A DNA stretch of 64,000 nt from Dactylis glomerata (lineage: Eukaryota; Streptophyta; Magnoliopsida; Poales; Poaceae): the NCBI GenBank assembly GCA_007115705.1, contig QXEO01000869.1, forward strand, positions 1,364,001 to 1,428,000, written 5' to 3'. Positions 23,609-33,764 of the stretch are shown in pieces. Positions within the stretch are counted from its first letter, which is position 1, and every line of letters begins with the position of its first letter. Both the position numbers and the translations under genes were made by a program. The notes under the pieces are model-generated. The model did not search any database, was not told where the DNA came from, and saw nothing but the letters and a program-made list of their open reading frames with translations.

Positions 23609-24380
23609 GCATCTGCCCCGGGCGGAGGTGATGGCTCCATTCCATCTGCTGGGTCCGGCACTCCTGAAGCCGACATCTCCACCGCCACTGCTCCACCAGC
23701 CGGCGCCTCTGCTTCTGCCCCTGGTCCTTGACTTTGCAGCATAAAAACTTTAAGTTTTATCAGATCCCCGGTATGCCGGGTGCAGATGTAATATACACGC
23801 TTAATTTCCTTTGGTTTGCTACCTGAACAAGTTTTATCTTGGTTTGCTTGTTACTAATGCCGGATCATCTTTTGGCTAAGTCACCGAGTTGTTTTCCTGT
23901 TTCCTCAATTTCACAACCTTGGCTACTTGTCTACCTCAATTGGCTTTCGACGTATGAGTCTCAAGGTTGCTTCCTCGAACATACAGTACTTTAACTTTGA
24001 GACTTAGACTTCAAATCATCCGACACTTTAAATTTTAACTTTAGCTTTAACGAAAATGTCGGTTCGCTTGCTTTGTATTTCCTTAGCCGTTTTCCATGTG
24101 TAGACAATCTCCGGCATCTACTCTTGCTAGCCATGAAGCCGGGTTTCGGACAGCAGCTGAGTCGAAGAGTGGCCTTTGGTGCCGACACATTACTAGGCCG
24201 ACATAGGAAACATTCAAATAAAGCCAGCCGGCATATAGCAAAAACTGTAAATAAACAAACAGCATATCTCGGGGGCAGTGCCCGCTCTCTTCGGGATGCC
24301 GGCATTTCATTCATTAGTCTTGTGCCGGCACAACACGCCGGCATACAAAGGAAAATATGGAAATACATACATTGTGTTGC
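23609..24380. other. Convergent spacer between antisense gene and pol
   Basis: 772 bp separate the stop codons of the two convergent genes. The spacer contains several CCGACATA/GCCGGCAT motifs (24099-24350) and AATAAA-like sequences (AAATAAAC near 24250) that could serve polyadenylation. A short Pro/Ala-coding stretch after 23609 looks like former C-terminal coding sequence. No further gene is seen. Confidence 0.5.
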
Positions 24381-27300
24381 TCAGGAGTAAAAGGGGCGCA
24401 GTAGAGCTATGTTCCATGGCCTCTTGGTTTCTTCTCCGGACCTGTCCGCCTTATTCTTCTTGGGGTCCTGCGCATCTATAAGATAATAGGCATCATTGTG
24501 CAGAGTTCTGCTCACAATGAATGGCCCCTCCCATGGAGGAGTTAACTTATGCCGGCCTTCTGTTCCTTGCTTTAGCCGGAGTACTAGATCTCCCTCTTGA
24601 AATCTCCTTGGATTTACCTTCTGCGCATGATAGCGTCTGAGGTTCTGCTGATACACTGCTGTTCTTGACAGAGTTATTTCCCTTGCTTCCTCTAGCAGAT
24701 CAACATCATTTTCTCTGGCTTCTTTAGCCTCTTCCTCAGTATATAGCACTATTCTTGGTGCATCATGTATTACATCCGTTGGAAGCACAGCTTCTGCTCC
24801 ATACACCAGGAAAAATGGTGTGTAGCCTGTTGATCTATTCGGAGTTGTTCTTAAACTCCACAGCACTGCTGGCAGCTCATCTAGCCAACATCCCGGAGTT
24901 TTCTCCAGGGGCTCTATCAGCCGGGGTTTTATGCCGGATAATACTAGCCCATTCGATCTCTCTACTTGGCCATTGGCACAAGGGTGGGCAACCGACGCAA
25001 CGTCCAGCCGGATTCCCACTTCCTCACAAAATCTGGCAAATGGCCCTTGGGCAAAGTTTGACCCATTGTCAGTGATGATGCTATGAGGAACACCATATCT
25101 CAAGATTATATCCTTTAATAATTTCACTGCTGTGTGACCATCACACTTGCTTATGGGCTTCACTTCAATCCACTTGGTGAACTTGTCCACCATGACCAGG
25201 ATATGGGTCATCTTCCCTCTGGCCGGCTTAAAAGCCCCGACCATATCCAGGCCCCAAACAGCAAAGGGCCAGGTTATTGGGATAGTTTTCAGGGCAGATG
25301 CTGGCTGATGAATCTGGTGGGCATATCTTTGACACCCATTACATTTCCGGACCAAGTTTTCTGCCTCTTGCAGTGCCGTTGGCCAATAGAAGCCATGCCG
25401 GAATACCTTTGCCACCAATGCCCTGGACGAAGCATGGTGACCACACTCCCCCTGGTGAATTTCCCGGAGCATCTCCAGACCCTCCGCAGATTCGACACAT
25501 CTCTGCAATACTCCGGTGGTACTTCTCTTGTATATTTCTTTGTTGATGATGGTATACGCTTTGGATCTCCTTATAACCCGGCGGGCCTCGGTTTCATCCG
25601 CCGGCACTTGACCATCCACCATGAAGTTCATGATAGGACGTGCCCATGAGGGCACTTCCCTGACAGTGAACACTGCCTGATCTATTTCCATCATTTTGAC
25701 CGACACATAATCGATCTCCATGGGCTGCGAAGTCCCCGGGACTGAAGAATCAGTCCCCGGGTATGCCGGAGCAGTCCCCGGGTATACCGGCACAACCTCT
25801 TGGCACATTTTACCCTTGCCTTTAGTTTTGCTCCGAAATACTGTACTAACAGCATATGCCGGCCCAGTCCCCGGGACTGAGGAAACAGTCCCCGGGTTAT
25901 CCGTCCTGGCTCCGGCATCTATCTCCATTGGAACTGCTTCGTCTGGACCTGGCGGGACATAAATGGAGGATGACTCCGGCGAGGGTTTGATCGATGGCTT
26001 CCTCAGATGCTCCAGCGAAATGCCGGGCGGGATTGAATCTCGGGAAGACCCCAGCTTGGATAATGCATCGGCTGCATCGTTCTGAGCCCGGAGAACGTGC
26101 CGGAACTCACAACCTTCAAAGTAACCACTTAACTGCTGCACTAGGAAACGGTATGATGCCATGTTAGCATCATGCGCGTCCCATATGCCGGAACACTGCT
26201 GAATCACTAAGTCAGAATCACCGAAGCACATGATCCGGCGAATTCCTATGTCCTTAGACACCTTCAGGCCATGCACAAGTGCCTCATACTCCGCCACATT
26301 ATTTGATGCTGCAAAGTGAATCTGCAGGACGTATCTCAGCTGGTCATTCTTTGGTGAACTGAGAACTATGCCGGCACCCAAGCCATGGATTGTCTTGGAC
26401 CCATCGAAATGCATCCTCCAATAATTTGCATCTGGCAATGGTGGCTCATACTGTATCTCGGCCCAGTCAATAAAGAAATCAGCCAAGACCTGGGACTTGA
26501 TTGTATCCCTCTTATCGTACTGCGGTGTATATGGTGAAAGCTCTATTGCCCACTTTGCTATCCGGCCGCTGGCATCTTTGTTGCTTATAATTTCCGAGAT
26601 AGGGGCCTCGGCCACTACCCGGATTGGATGCTCTTGGAAGTAATGCTTGAGCTTCTTGGCCGCCATATAGACACCATAGGTCATCTTCTGATAGTGGGGG
26701 TAGTTTTGCTTTGAGGTGGAGAGGACTTCACTCAGATAATATACCGGCCGCTGCACGGTTTTGCCTCCTTCCTCTCGCTCTACTACCACCACAGCACTGA
26801 CAACTCGGTTGGTTGCCGCTATATAGAGCAACATTGGCTCCCGGGGCATCGGAGACGCTAATACCGGCGCTGTTGACAACAACTGTTTCAATTCCTTGAA
26901 AGCTGCATCTGCTTGCGTTGTCCAGACAAATGTGTCGGACTTTTTCATCAACTGATATAACGGCAGAGCTTTCTCTCCCAGCCGGCTTATGAAGGGGCTC
27001 AGGGATGCGAGGCACCCAGTGAACTTCTGTACTTCCCTCAAATCTGTCGGCGGCTTCATCCTTTCTATGGCACGAATCTTGCCGGGATTCACCTCAATAC
27101 CCCGGCTGGAAACAAGGAAACCGAGCAACTTGCCCGCCGGCACACCAAAGGTGCACTTAGCCGGATTCAACTTCATCCGGAATCTCCTCAGGTTCCCAAA
27201 GGTTTCCCGGAGATCATCTATGAGAGTCTTGCTCTCCTTGGTTTTTATGACGATATCATCGACATATACCTGCACATTTTTATCTATCTGATCGTGCAAA

Positions 27301-27866
27301 CACTTTTGCATACACCTTTGGTAAGTTGCGCCGGCATTTCTTAAACCGAACGGCATAGTGAGATAGCAATAAGCCCCGTACGGGGTAATAAAGGATGTCT
27401 TTATTTGATCTGGCTCATACAAGGGGATCTGGTGGAAACCAGAATAGGCATCTACAAATGATAACAGTTCACATCCGGCTGTGGAATCAATCACTTGATC
27501 GATCCGAGGGAGCGGGAATGGATCTTTAGGACATGCCTTATTCAAGTTGGTGTAATCAACACACATCCGCCATACTTTCACTATGGCGGGCTCATCTTTC
27601 TTCTTTTCCACCAAAACTGGATTAGACACCCAATCCGGATGAAGTACTTCCTTGATAAAGCCAGAGGCTAAGAGCCTGGCCACTTCCTCCCATATGGCTT
27701 TCCTTCTGTCGCCGGCATTCCGCCGGAGCGGCTGCTTCACCGGCTTAGCATCCGGTCTCACATGCAATGCGTGCTCAGCCAGCTCCCTCGGCACACCTTG
27801 CAAGTCCGAAGTAGACCATGCAAAGATATCCCGATTCTCACGGAGGAAGCTGATGAGCTCGCTTTC
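24381..27866 (-). CDS. pol: Tat pol: RT, RNase H, second RNase H and integrase
   Basis: The frame is open for 1161 codons from just after the amber codon at 27867-27869, and in frame with gag. It begins ESELISFLREN, the usual stretch before a Gypsy RT. The RT has the YVDD active site near residue 200 and the LPRIDQVIDSTAG and MPFGLRNAGATYQR blocks. A Gypsy RNase H follows, then a second RNase H with MHFDGS and NNVAEYEAL, typical of Tat. A Pro/Gly/Thr-rich linker (coding bases about 25700-25990) leads to the integrase, with an HHCC zinc finger (H-H, then CNGCQRY) and catalytic Asp, Asp, Glu in GLDMVG, ITDNGSNF and NGQVERSNG. No chromodomain. The catalytic residues look intact. Reaching it needs readthrough of the amber codon or another start. 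Confidence 0.9.
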   Translation of the reverse strand, partial: ESELISFLRENRDIFAWSTSDLQGVPRELAEHALHVRPDAKPVKQPLRRNAGDRRKAIWEEVARLLASGFIKEVLHPDWVSNPVLVEKKKDEPAIVKVWRMCVDYTNLNKACPKDPFPLPRIDQVIDSTAGCELLSFVDAYSGFHQIPLYEPDQIKTSFITPYGAYCYLTMPFGLRNAGATYQRCMQKCLHDQIDKNVQVYVDDIVIKTKESKTLIDDLRETFGNLRRFRMKLNPAKCTFGVPAGKLLGFLVSSRGIEVNPGKIRAIERMKPPTDLREVQKFTGCLASLSPFISRLGEKALPLYQLMKKSDTFVWTTQADAAFKELKQLLSTAPVLASPMPREPMLLYIAATNRVVSAVVVVEREEGGKTVQRPVYYLSEVLSTSKQNYPHYQKMTYGVYMAAKKLKHYFQEHPIRVVAEAPISEIISNKDASGRIAKWAIELSPYTPQYDKRDTIKSQVLADFFIDWAEIQYEPPLPDANYWRMHFDGSKTIHGLGAGIVLSSPKNDQLRYVLQIHFAASNNVAEYEALVHGLKVSKDIGIRRIMCFGDSDLVIQQCSGIWDAHDANMASYRFLVQQLSGYFEGCEFRHVLRAQNDAADALSKLGSSRDSIPPGISLEHLRKPSIKPSPESSSIYVPPGPDEAVPMEIDAGARTDNPGTVSSVPGTGPAYAVSTVFRSKTKGKGKMCQEVVPVYPGTAPAYPGTDSSVPGTSQPMEIDYVSVKMMEIDQAVFTVREVPSWARPIMNFMVDGQVPADETEARRVIRRSKAYTIINKEIYKRSTTGVLQRCVESAEGLEMLREIHQGECGHHASSRALVAKVFRHGFYWPTALQEAENLVRKCNGCQRYAHQIHQPASALKTIPITWPFAVWGLDMVGAFKPARGKMTHILVMVDKFTKWIEVKPISKCDGHTAVKLLKDIILRYGVPHSIITDNGSNFAQGPFARFCEEVGIRLDVASVAHPCANGQVERSNGLVLSGIKPRLIEPLEKTPGCWLDELPAVLWSLRTTPNRSTGYTPFFLVYGAEAVLPTDVIHDAPRIVLYTEEEAKEARENDVDLLEEAREITLSRTAVYQQNLRRYHAQKVNPRRFQEGDLVLRLKQGTEGRHKLTPPWEGPFIVSRTLHNDAYYLIDAQDPKKNKADRSGEETKRPWNIALLRPFYS

Positions 27867-30800
27867 CTATTTGGGATCCAAACTTGCCCCTACGAGGGCA
27901 TGGCGCTCCGGGAAAGCTTCATCCAGAGGCACCTTTTTGACTTCCTTACTCACTTGAAAAGAAACGCTGCCACCGGGATTTGTCATGCCCGGCATAGATT
28001 TGCCGGCCACGACCGTCTCAGCAATCTCCACTGCTCGCTTGAGCCTCTTCCTCTCCTCTGCAATGATCAGAGTCTCGGCCAGATTAGATCCGGCGGTGGC
28101 ACAAGCCATCGAACGCTTGTAATCACCAATGATGGTGATCACTCCTTTGGGTCCCGGCATCTTCATCTTCAGATACGCCACATGCGTAGAGGCCATGAAT
28201 TTTGCCAGTGCCGGCCTACCCAGCAAAGCATGGTAGGGGCTCTCCAGATCAACCACCTCGAACATGAGGTTTTCCACCCTGCAGTTATCCCGGCTGCCAA
28301 ACATGACATCCATCCGGATCTTGCCCATCGGCGCACACGAAAGTCCCGGCACAATGCCGTGGAACGTGGTCTTGCTCGGTTCCAGCATATTTTCCTTGAT
28401 TCCCAGCTTCTCCATCGTATCCCGATACATGATGTTGATGCTGCTTCCATTATCAATGAGGACCTTGCTGAATCTCACGTTATTAGCCGGCCCGACGAAT
28501 GTCGGATCCATCACCAGAGCATATCCGCCGGGATTTGGCATGATCCGGGGATGATCTGCCCTGTCCCAACCAACAGCCTGGTCAGACCAGTACATCAGCT
28601 TTGGCACAGCCGACATAACGGCATTCACCTCCAGACACCGCCGGTACAAGCTCTGCTTGTCTGTTCTCTCGGTCTCAAAGACCATATAGCTCTTATCATA
28701 CTCCTTGTACTCATTCCGGCCCGCTCCTGGGCCTCCGGCGTTATATTCCGGATTATAGCTCTGGTCAACTTGATTTACGCCGGCATTTCCGGCGTTGCTC
28801 TGATTCCCGGGATTAACCGGCCTAGGTGGGACTGCAATCGTATTGGCACCTGTCAACGGCGATGGAGCTGCCGGGACAGAGGGTCTAGCCGGTCCCCAGG
28901 GACCTGCACGACCTGCTAATATGTCGTCCAGCCACGAACAGTTCCTTGTCAAATGGTTTGCCGGCTTTCCCGGCTGGAATGTGTGGAACACACAAGGCTT
29001 GTCCATGGCAAGACCCACAGTATACTTCGGCCACTGCTTCTTCTGGCCGGCGGCTCCGCCGGCATTCTTGTTGGTCCAGACATTCTTCTTCTGGAACGGC
29101 TGCGCTTGCTGCTGCGGCTGCTGCTGAGGCTGCTGATAGTCCTCATATCTCGGACGCTGGCTACTGCCGGCGCCCCCTTGCTCTTCCTCCACAGCTGCAA
29201 CTTGTGTTGCCCCATACCGGTGATCCGGCCTTTCATCTCTTCTCTTGTTCCGGTTATCAGTGCGATAATATTGCCCTGATCTCCCGGCATTGCTGGTGTT
29301 CCCCTGGGTTTGCCCCTGTCCTTGTGAATCGAGACTGGGCTGCATGGGATCTCCCAGAGCATAACTATCAGCGATCTTGATTGTTTCGGCCAGCGTGGCC
29401 GGCATTTGCCTCTGAAGCTTTTGCCACAGCATGGTGCCATGCCGGCACCCATGAGCGAACCACATGATGGCCTGCTGCTCATTGATTCCTTCGCAGGAAT
29501 TGCGCAATGTGCACCACCTGGTCAGATAGTCACGGTCAGTCTCATTCACTCCTTGCCGGCAGTTAGCCAGCTGCTGCGGACGGTTGGGCCTCTTGTATGT
29601 ACTGGTAAAGTTCGACACAAACTGCTCTTCGAAATCAATCCAGCCATTGATACTCCCGGCCGGCAAATTATTCAGCCATATCCTGGCTGGACCTTCCAAC
29701 ATCTGCGGCACATATCGTACCGCCCATCTGAGGTTTCCTCCGGCGATGTTCACCGCTGTGGAGTAATCCTCCAACCAATCTTCCGGCTTCGTACTGCCAT
29801 TATATGTCCTCGCGCCACGCGCGAGCTGGAAGAAGTAAGGCACCGGCTCCCCCATAATCCGGGGTCCGAAACACATAGGGCCCGGAGCTCCTTGTCTCTC
29901 CACCAACTCTGATTGGTGGATCTTGTCCAGCTTGAAACGTGCATCATTGGCTTCCAAGGACCGAGGTCCAAGCCGGGATGCTATTGGGCCTGCGATCATC
30001 TGCTGCTGCTGCTCCGGCTGATGCTGCTCACTATGCCGGCCTTGCTGGTGCTGCTGCTGATATCCCGCCCTGGCAAGGGCGGAATTGCCGTCATCCTCTC
30101 GATGTCCCGGATGGCCTGCACCCTGCTGCTGCGCTGCACCTCCGGCGCCCTGCTGCTGACGCCGGGCTGCACTGTTACTCCGGCCACCACCGGCCGCGCC
30201 TGCTTCATGCCCGGCCGGCACACTCTGGCCGGGCTTCTTGCTGCCGACATACTTGTCAGCTTGGCCGACATTCTTCTGCACCATCGCCTGCTTTCCGGCG
30301 ACAGCCGGATCGTACACCTGGATCTGCTTGTCCCGGCGGCCAGAGGTCACACTTCCGGCACGCCGGGCGCTGGGATGCGGGGACGAGGCTTGGCCCCTCG
30401 ACCTCGCGCCGGCACCTCCCACCGACACAATGTACTGAGACGCCCCGGCACCCGGGTTTGCCTTCTTAAAGGCCTCCTGCTGCTTTGTAGCTTCAGACAA
30501 AAGTTGGTTAAGCCGGGCTTGCTGCTCACGCAGTGCTTCGCCGGATAAACAAGATAAATCCTTAGCTACCTCGGCCGCCGCTCTAAGGTTCTTTACTGGC
30601 GAACTATAGACTACCTTAGGCACAGTACTAGTTGCGGTATGACTCTTATCTCTAGCATCTTTTCCTATCTCAGCATTAAGATTTCTGCCTCTAGTTCTAA
30701 CCTCTTCTATCCGGCTAGGCCGGATTACTACAGGAGTAAAACCATGGGCTGCCTCATACTCACGGAGTTGCCGGTTAAACCGTTCGCGCTCCTGGTTCAT

Positions 30801-31079
30801 GGCCAGGGCCTCGTCGACGAGGGCCTGACGAGATCCCTCCAGGACCTCCCTTGTCTGCTCCGGATCAACGCCGGATCGCACCGGCTCGAGAAGCCGGTCG
30901 ATGATGGGAAGAAGAACCTCGCCCCTAGCCGGCACACCGGAAGTGCCGGCCAGGTTCTCCGCACGCTCCAACGGAGGACGCGCCGACCTCTTGACCTTCG
31001 GCGGCTCCGGAGGAGAAGCTCCGGCCGCTGCTGCTTTGCCGGCATCTTCCGCCGGCGGCACGGATGTGCCGGCCATCAT
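27867..31079 (-). CDS. gag: Tat gag and protease, 1070 aa, ending at an amber codon
   Basis: I use the ATG at 31079 (MMAGTSVPPAEDAG) as start; the frame is open further upstream through the PBS into the LTR, so other starts are possible. A Gln/Gly/Ala-rich N-terminal half precedes a Retrotrans_gag capsid region (RYVPQMLEGPARIWLNNLP, FEEQFVSNF, WCTLRNSCEG). No canonical CCHC knuckle follows; only a looser CVFH...NHLTRNC cluster is present. The aspartic protease has the active site IDNGSSINIMY and the flap-side HALLGRPALAKF. The frame stops with TAG at 27867-27869, after LDPK, and pol continues in the same frame. In Tat relatives gag and pol are usually one frame, so this stop is either a recent C-to-T change or a readthrough site. 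Confidence 0.87.
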   Translation of the reverse strand: MMAGTSVPPAEDAGKAAAAGASPPEPPKVKRSARPPLERAENLAGTSGVPARGEVLLPIIDRLLEPVRSGVDPEQTREVLEGSRQALVDEALAMNQERERFNRQLREYEAAHGFTPVVIRPSRIEEVRTRGRNLNAEIGKDARDKSHTATSTVPKVVYSSPVKNLRAAAEVAKDLSCLSGEALREQQARLNQLLSEATKQQEAFKKANPGAGASQYIVSVGGAGARSRGQASSPHPSARRAGSVTSGRRDKQIQVYDPAVAGKQAMVQKNVGQADKYVGSKKPGQSVPAGHEAGAAGGGRSNSAARRQQQGAGGAAQQQGAGHPGHREDDGNSALARAGYQQQHQQGRHSEQHQPEQQQQMIAGPIASRLGPRSLEANDARFKLDKIHQSELVERQGAPGPMCFGPRIMGEPVPYFFQLARGARTYNGSTKPEDWLEDYSTAVNIAGGNLRWAVRYVPQMLEGPARIWLNNLPAGSINGWIDFEEQFVSNFTSTYKRPNRPQQLANCRQGVNETDRDYLTRWCTLRNSCEGINEQQAIMWFAHGCRHGTMLWQKLQRQMPATLAETIKIADSYALGDPMQPSLDSQGQGQTQGNTSNAGRSGQYYRTDNRNKRRDERPDHRYGATQVAAVEEEQGGAGSSQRPRYEDYQQPQQQPQQQAQPFQKKNVWTNKNAGGAAGQKKQWPKYTVGLAMDKPCVFHTFQPGKPANHLTRNCSWLDDILAGRAGPWGPARPSVPAAPSPLTGANTIAVPPRPVNPGNQSNAGNAGVNQVDQSYNPEYNAGGPGAGRNEYKEYDKSYMVFETERTDKQSLYRRCLEVNAVMSAVPKLMYWSDQAVGWDRADHPRIMPNPGGYALVMDPTFVGPANNVRFSKVLIDNGSSINIMYRDTMEKLGIKENMLEPSKTTFHGIVPGLSCAPMGKIRMDVMFGSRDNCRVENLMFEVVDLESPYHALLGRPALAKFMASTHVAYLKMKMPGPKGVITIIGDYKRSMACATAGSNLAETLIIAEERKRLKRAVEIAETVVAGKSMPGMTNPGGSVSFQVSKEVKKVPLDEAFPERHALVGASLDPK

Positions 31080-31381
31080 CACCTCAGCCGGCTCTACTGA
31101 GTGAGCGCTACGCCCAGCGTGAGCCAGCCGATGTGACGGAGGATCCGACGCCACCAGCACCTCCTTCCTGCAAATTCTCTCAATCCCCACGTACACCTCG
31201 TGGGAACCGAAAGACATAATCCGGCCATCCCTGGGGAACGGCCGGCCACCGAGACAACCGGCGTTGTCACTGACGAAACTGAGTGAGCCTAGCCTCTGGA
31301 CGAGGCCAGAGACCACGCGCACTCCCGAAGCTGCTATCACAGACCCCGTCCGAATGAACACTCCGCCCAGCATATCGATCT

Positions 31382-31399
31382 GCCCCACGGTGGGCGCCA
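31382..31399 (-). other. Primer binding site of the Tat element
   Basis: The complement reads TGGCGCCCACCGTGGGGC, two bases from the LTR end, a PBS form common in Tat-type Gypsy elements. Confidence 0.85.
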
Positions 31400-31401
31400 A
31401 A

Positions 31402-32325
31402 TGTCGTCGTGGTGAAACAACATATGCCATAGGATGGCTTAAATGGGGGCCGAACTAGATGCTGGAGGATTCGGGAGAGGGGAACGAGCTAAAAAGCACG
31501 ACAGAAAGAGGCACTGATCTACCCAGGTTCGGGGCTCTCGTAAGGAGATAACACCCCTACTCCTGCTCTACTGATTGTATATTTGGGTCGATGTAGTACA
31601 CAACAATGGTGCTTCCAAGCTCTCTGCTAGAGAAGGAAGATGAACTGCTAAGTGTAGGAACACAGAGTGACCAACCCTTTACCAGGGCTCCCTATGCCAC
31701 CTTATATAGTGGTGGCCAGGGTTACAACGGTCATACAAGACCACAAGACACGGGCTACACTCCAAACAGGAGCTGGTGACGATGGCAGAGACCCTTGACT
31801 TTGCCCCTGATTGCTCTCGATGGGACGCCATATCCCTGTACCTTGTACCTCTTGAACTGTGGCCTTACCTCTGTGCGGTGAGCTCGTACTTGTGCACAGT
31901 GAGGGTAGGTAACCTCCACTGTGCACCCTGCCATCTTACTCTGCTACCATGCTTGGATGTTTTCTTCCTTGATTGTAGGGATATGACACCTCGGTTGACT
32001 TAAGTATCCCGGATATGACCGTTGGCCATACCCAGGACATATATGCCGGACCAACGACCTATGAGGGTCGGGTAATCCGGCCTCCCCTGCTCCTGCACAA
32101 CACACCAAATGGTTAGGCCGGCATATCTAAGTATATGCCGGCACACATATACCAGTATTCCGGCTATACCGGCATATCCAAGTATTAGCCGGGATACACA
32201 CATATGCCGGCCTGGCCGATGCTCTTATATTCCGGCCAGGCCCTTTCTTGATAACCCGGATAAGTCAACCATAGACTTTGTGTCTTTCTAGTCTCTTGAC
32301 CCTACCGGGGGTTATCCCCCCGACA
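31402..32325 (-). repeat. 5' LTR of the Tat element (924 bp)
   Basis: It begins TGTCGTCGTGG and ends CCCCCCGACA. By eye it differs from 17373-18297 at five positions plus one single-base indel (GGCATAAG versus GGATAAG). Confidence 0.93.
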
Positions 32326-33764
32326 TACAGCTCGACGTCGACTCCTCCACGCCCTCGGTCCAGCGGGGTAGCGGAAGAAGGGATCCGCCGGACACTCCAC
32401 CACACACTTCTCCAAGTGTATGAACTACGAACTACAATTCCGGCAGAGCTTCGCTAAGCAGAGACGGAAATTGGGCAGCAACTATGCGAGGGAGGGGAGG
32501 ATCAAGAAGTGTGTCACATGGAGGAGAGGGAGGGGTTTATATAGGGGAGGAGGGGCAGCCCCCAAGGGGTGGCCGGCCAAGGAGGCCCTCCTCCTCTTCA
32601 TGGTGGTAACCCCCTCTTCATTCCCTTCATGGTAGTAACCCCCTCATCAACATGAGGTAACCCCCATTTTAATTTTGCATGACATTCATGCTAATTAAAA
32701 TTCACACTTATTGATTTAATAAAACATTTTTATTTTTTTAATATTTGTTAATTCATTCAATTAACAAACACTAACAAATACACCCTTGAGTTATCCCAAA
32801 ACAATTTCGGTGCTTTTTTGAAACAACCCTTATGCTATCCTGTAATTCGATCGGAGTATCGTATCCACTCAAAATGACGGCGAACCTTAAGTGTGTCACC
32901 CTACGGTTCGCGAATAACATGGACATGATCGATACTCCTCTCTGATCAATAATCAACAGCGGGATCTGTAAATCCATGATGACTCCCACTTACTCAACGA
33001 TGAACTAGTGATTGTGTGAACCAGTAACAAACATAGTTAATTCCTTTTATCTCGCGATATTATTACTTGTCCGAGATCCGATCATTTGGTATCAACCATA
33101 CCTAGTTCGATCTCGTTCCCGACAAGTCTCTTTACTCGTTCCGTGATAATGCATTCCCGTGACCTAGTCACATGCTTGCAAGCTATTCCAATTCAATATC
33201 ACCGAGAAGGGCCCAGAGAATATCTTTCCGTCATCCGGATGGACAAATCCCACTCTTCATCCATGAACCTCAACTAATATTTTCAGAGTACCCAAATCAA
33301 CCTTTATAATCACCCTATTACGGTGTGACGTTTGATATCATCAAAGTACCCTTCCAGTATCAGTGATTAACATGATCTCATGGTCTAAGGATTAGAACTA
33401 CTTCGCATGAGTTTGATATAGCAATGAACTTGATGACTTGATCGTATTGCTATTCGTACTATGGGTGTGAGTGTTCATCACATCATTCTTCTAATGATAT
33501 GACCCCGTTATTAACAACATCTAATGTTCATGATCAGGAAACCTTGATCATCAGTTAATCAACGAGCTAGTATAAAAGAGAGGCTTTACTAGGAACCCTT
33601 TTAGTTTATTAATCACACAAGTATTAATGTTTCCGATTAATACAATTCTAGCATGAAAAATAAACATCTATTATGAACATGGAATAATATAATAACAACT
33701 TTATTATTGCCTCTCGAGCATATTCCTTTCAGTCTCCCACTTGCACTAGAGTCAATAATCTAGA

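Larger units (their letters stand above)
17373..32325 (-). mobile_element. Tat-lineage Gypsy retrotransposon, 14.95 kb, with antisense spliced gene
   Basis: The LTRs are 17373-18297 and 31402-32325, with TSD TACAG at 17368-17372 and 32326-32330. The minus strand encodes gag-protease (27867-31079) and RT-RNaseH-second RNaseH-integrase (24381-27866). The second, archaeal-type RNase H and the absence of a chromodomain are marks of the Tat lineage (Grande, RIRE2, Cinful relatives). Between pol and the 3' LTR lies an opposite-strand multi-exon gene, as in Grande and related elements. LTRs differ by about five substitutions and one indel, so it is the youngest element inside the 52-kb nest. The motif CCGGCATA recurs across its non-coding parts. 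Confidence 0.93.
17092..33731 (-). repeat. 3' LTR of the Copia element, split by the Tat insertion
   Basis: The LTR pieces are 17092-17372 and 32331-33731 (1682 bp in total, the insertion duplicating TACAG). In the intact partner (38909-40589) the join reads CACACGTACAGCTCGACG. Just inside, at 33732-33741, is the complement of the polypurine tract AGTGGGAGAC. Confidence 0.9.

Noticed and set aside
27762..28919. 385-aa plus-strand ORF antisense to Tat gag-protease
   Set aside because: It covers the conserved protease region in the wrong strand and shows no domain, splice sites or promoter; it is a shadow ORF, unlike the exons at 19323-23608.
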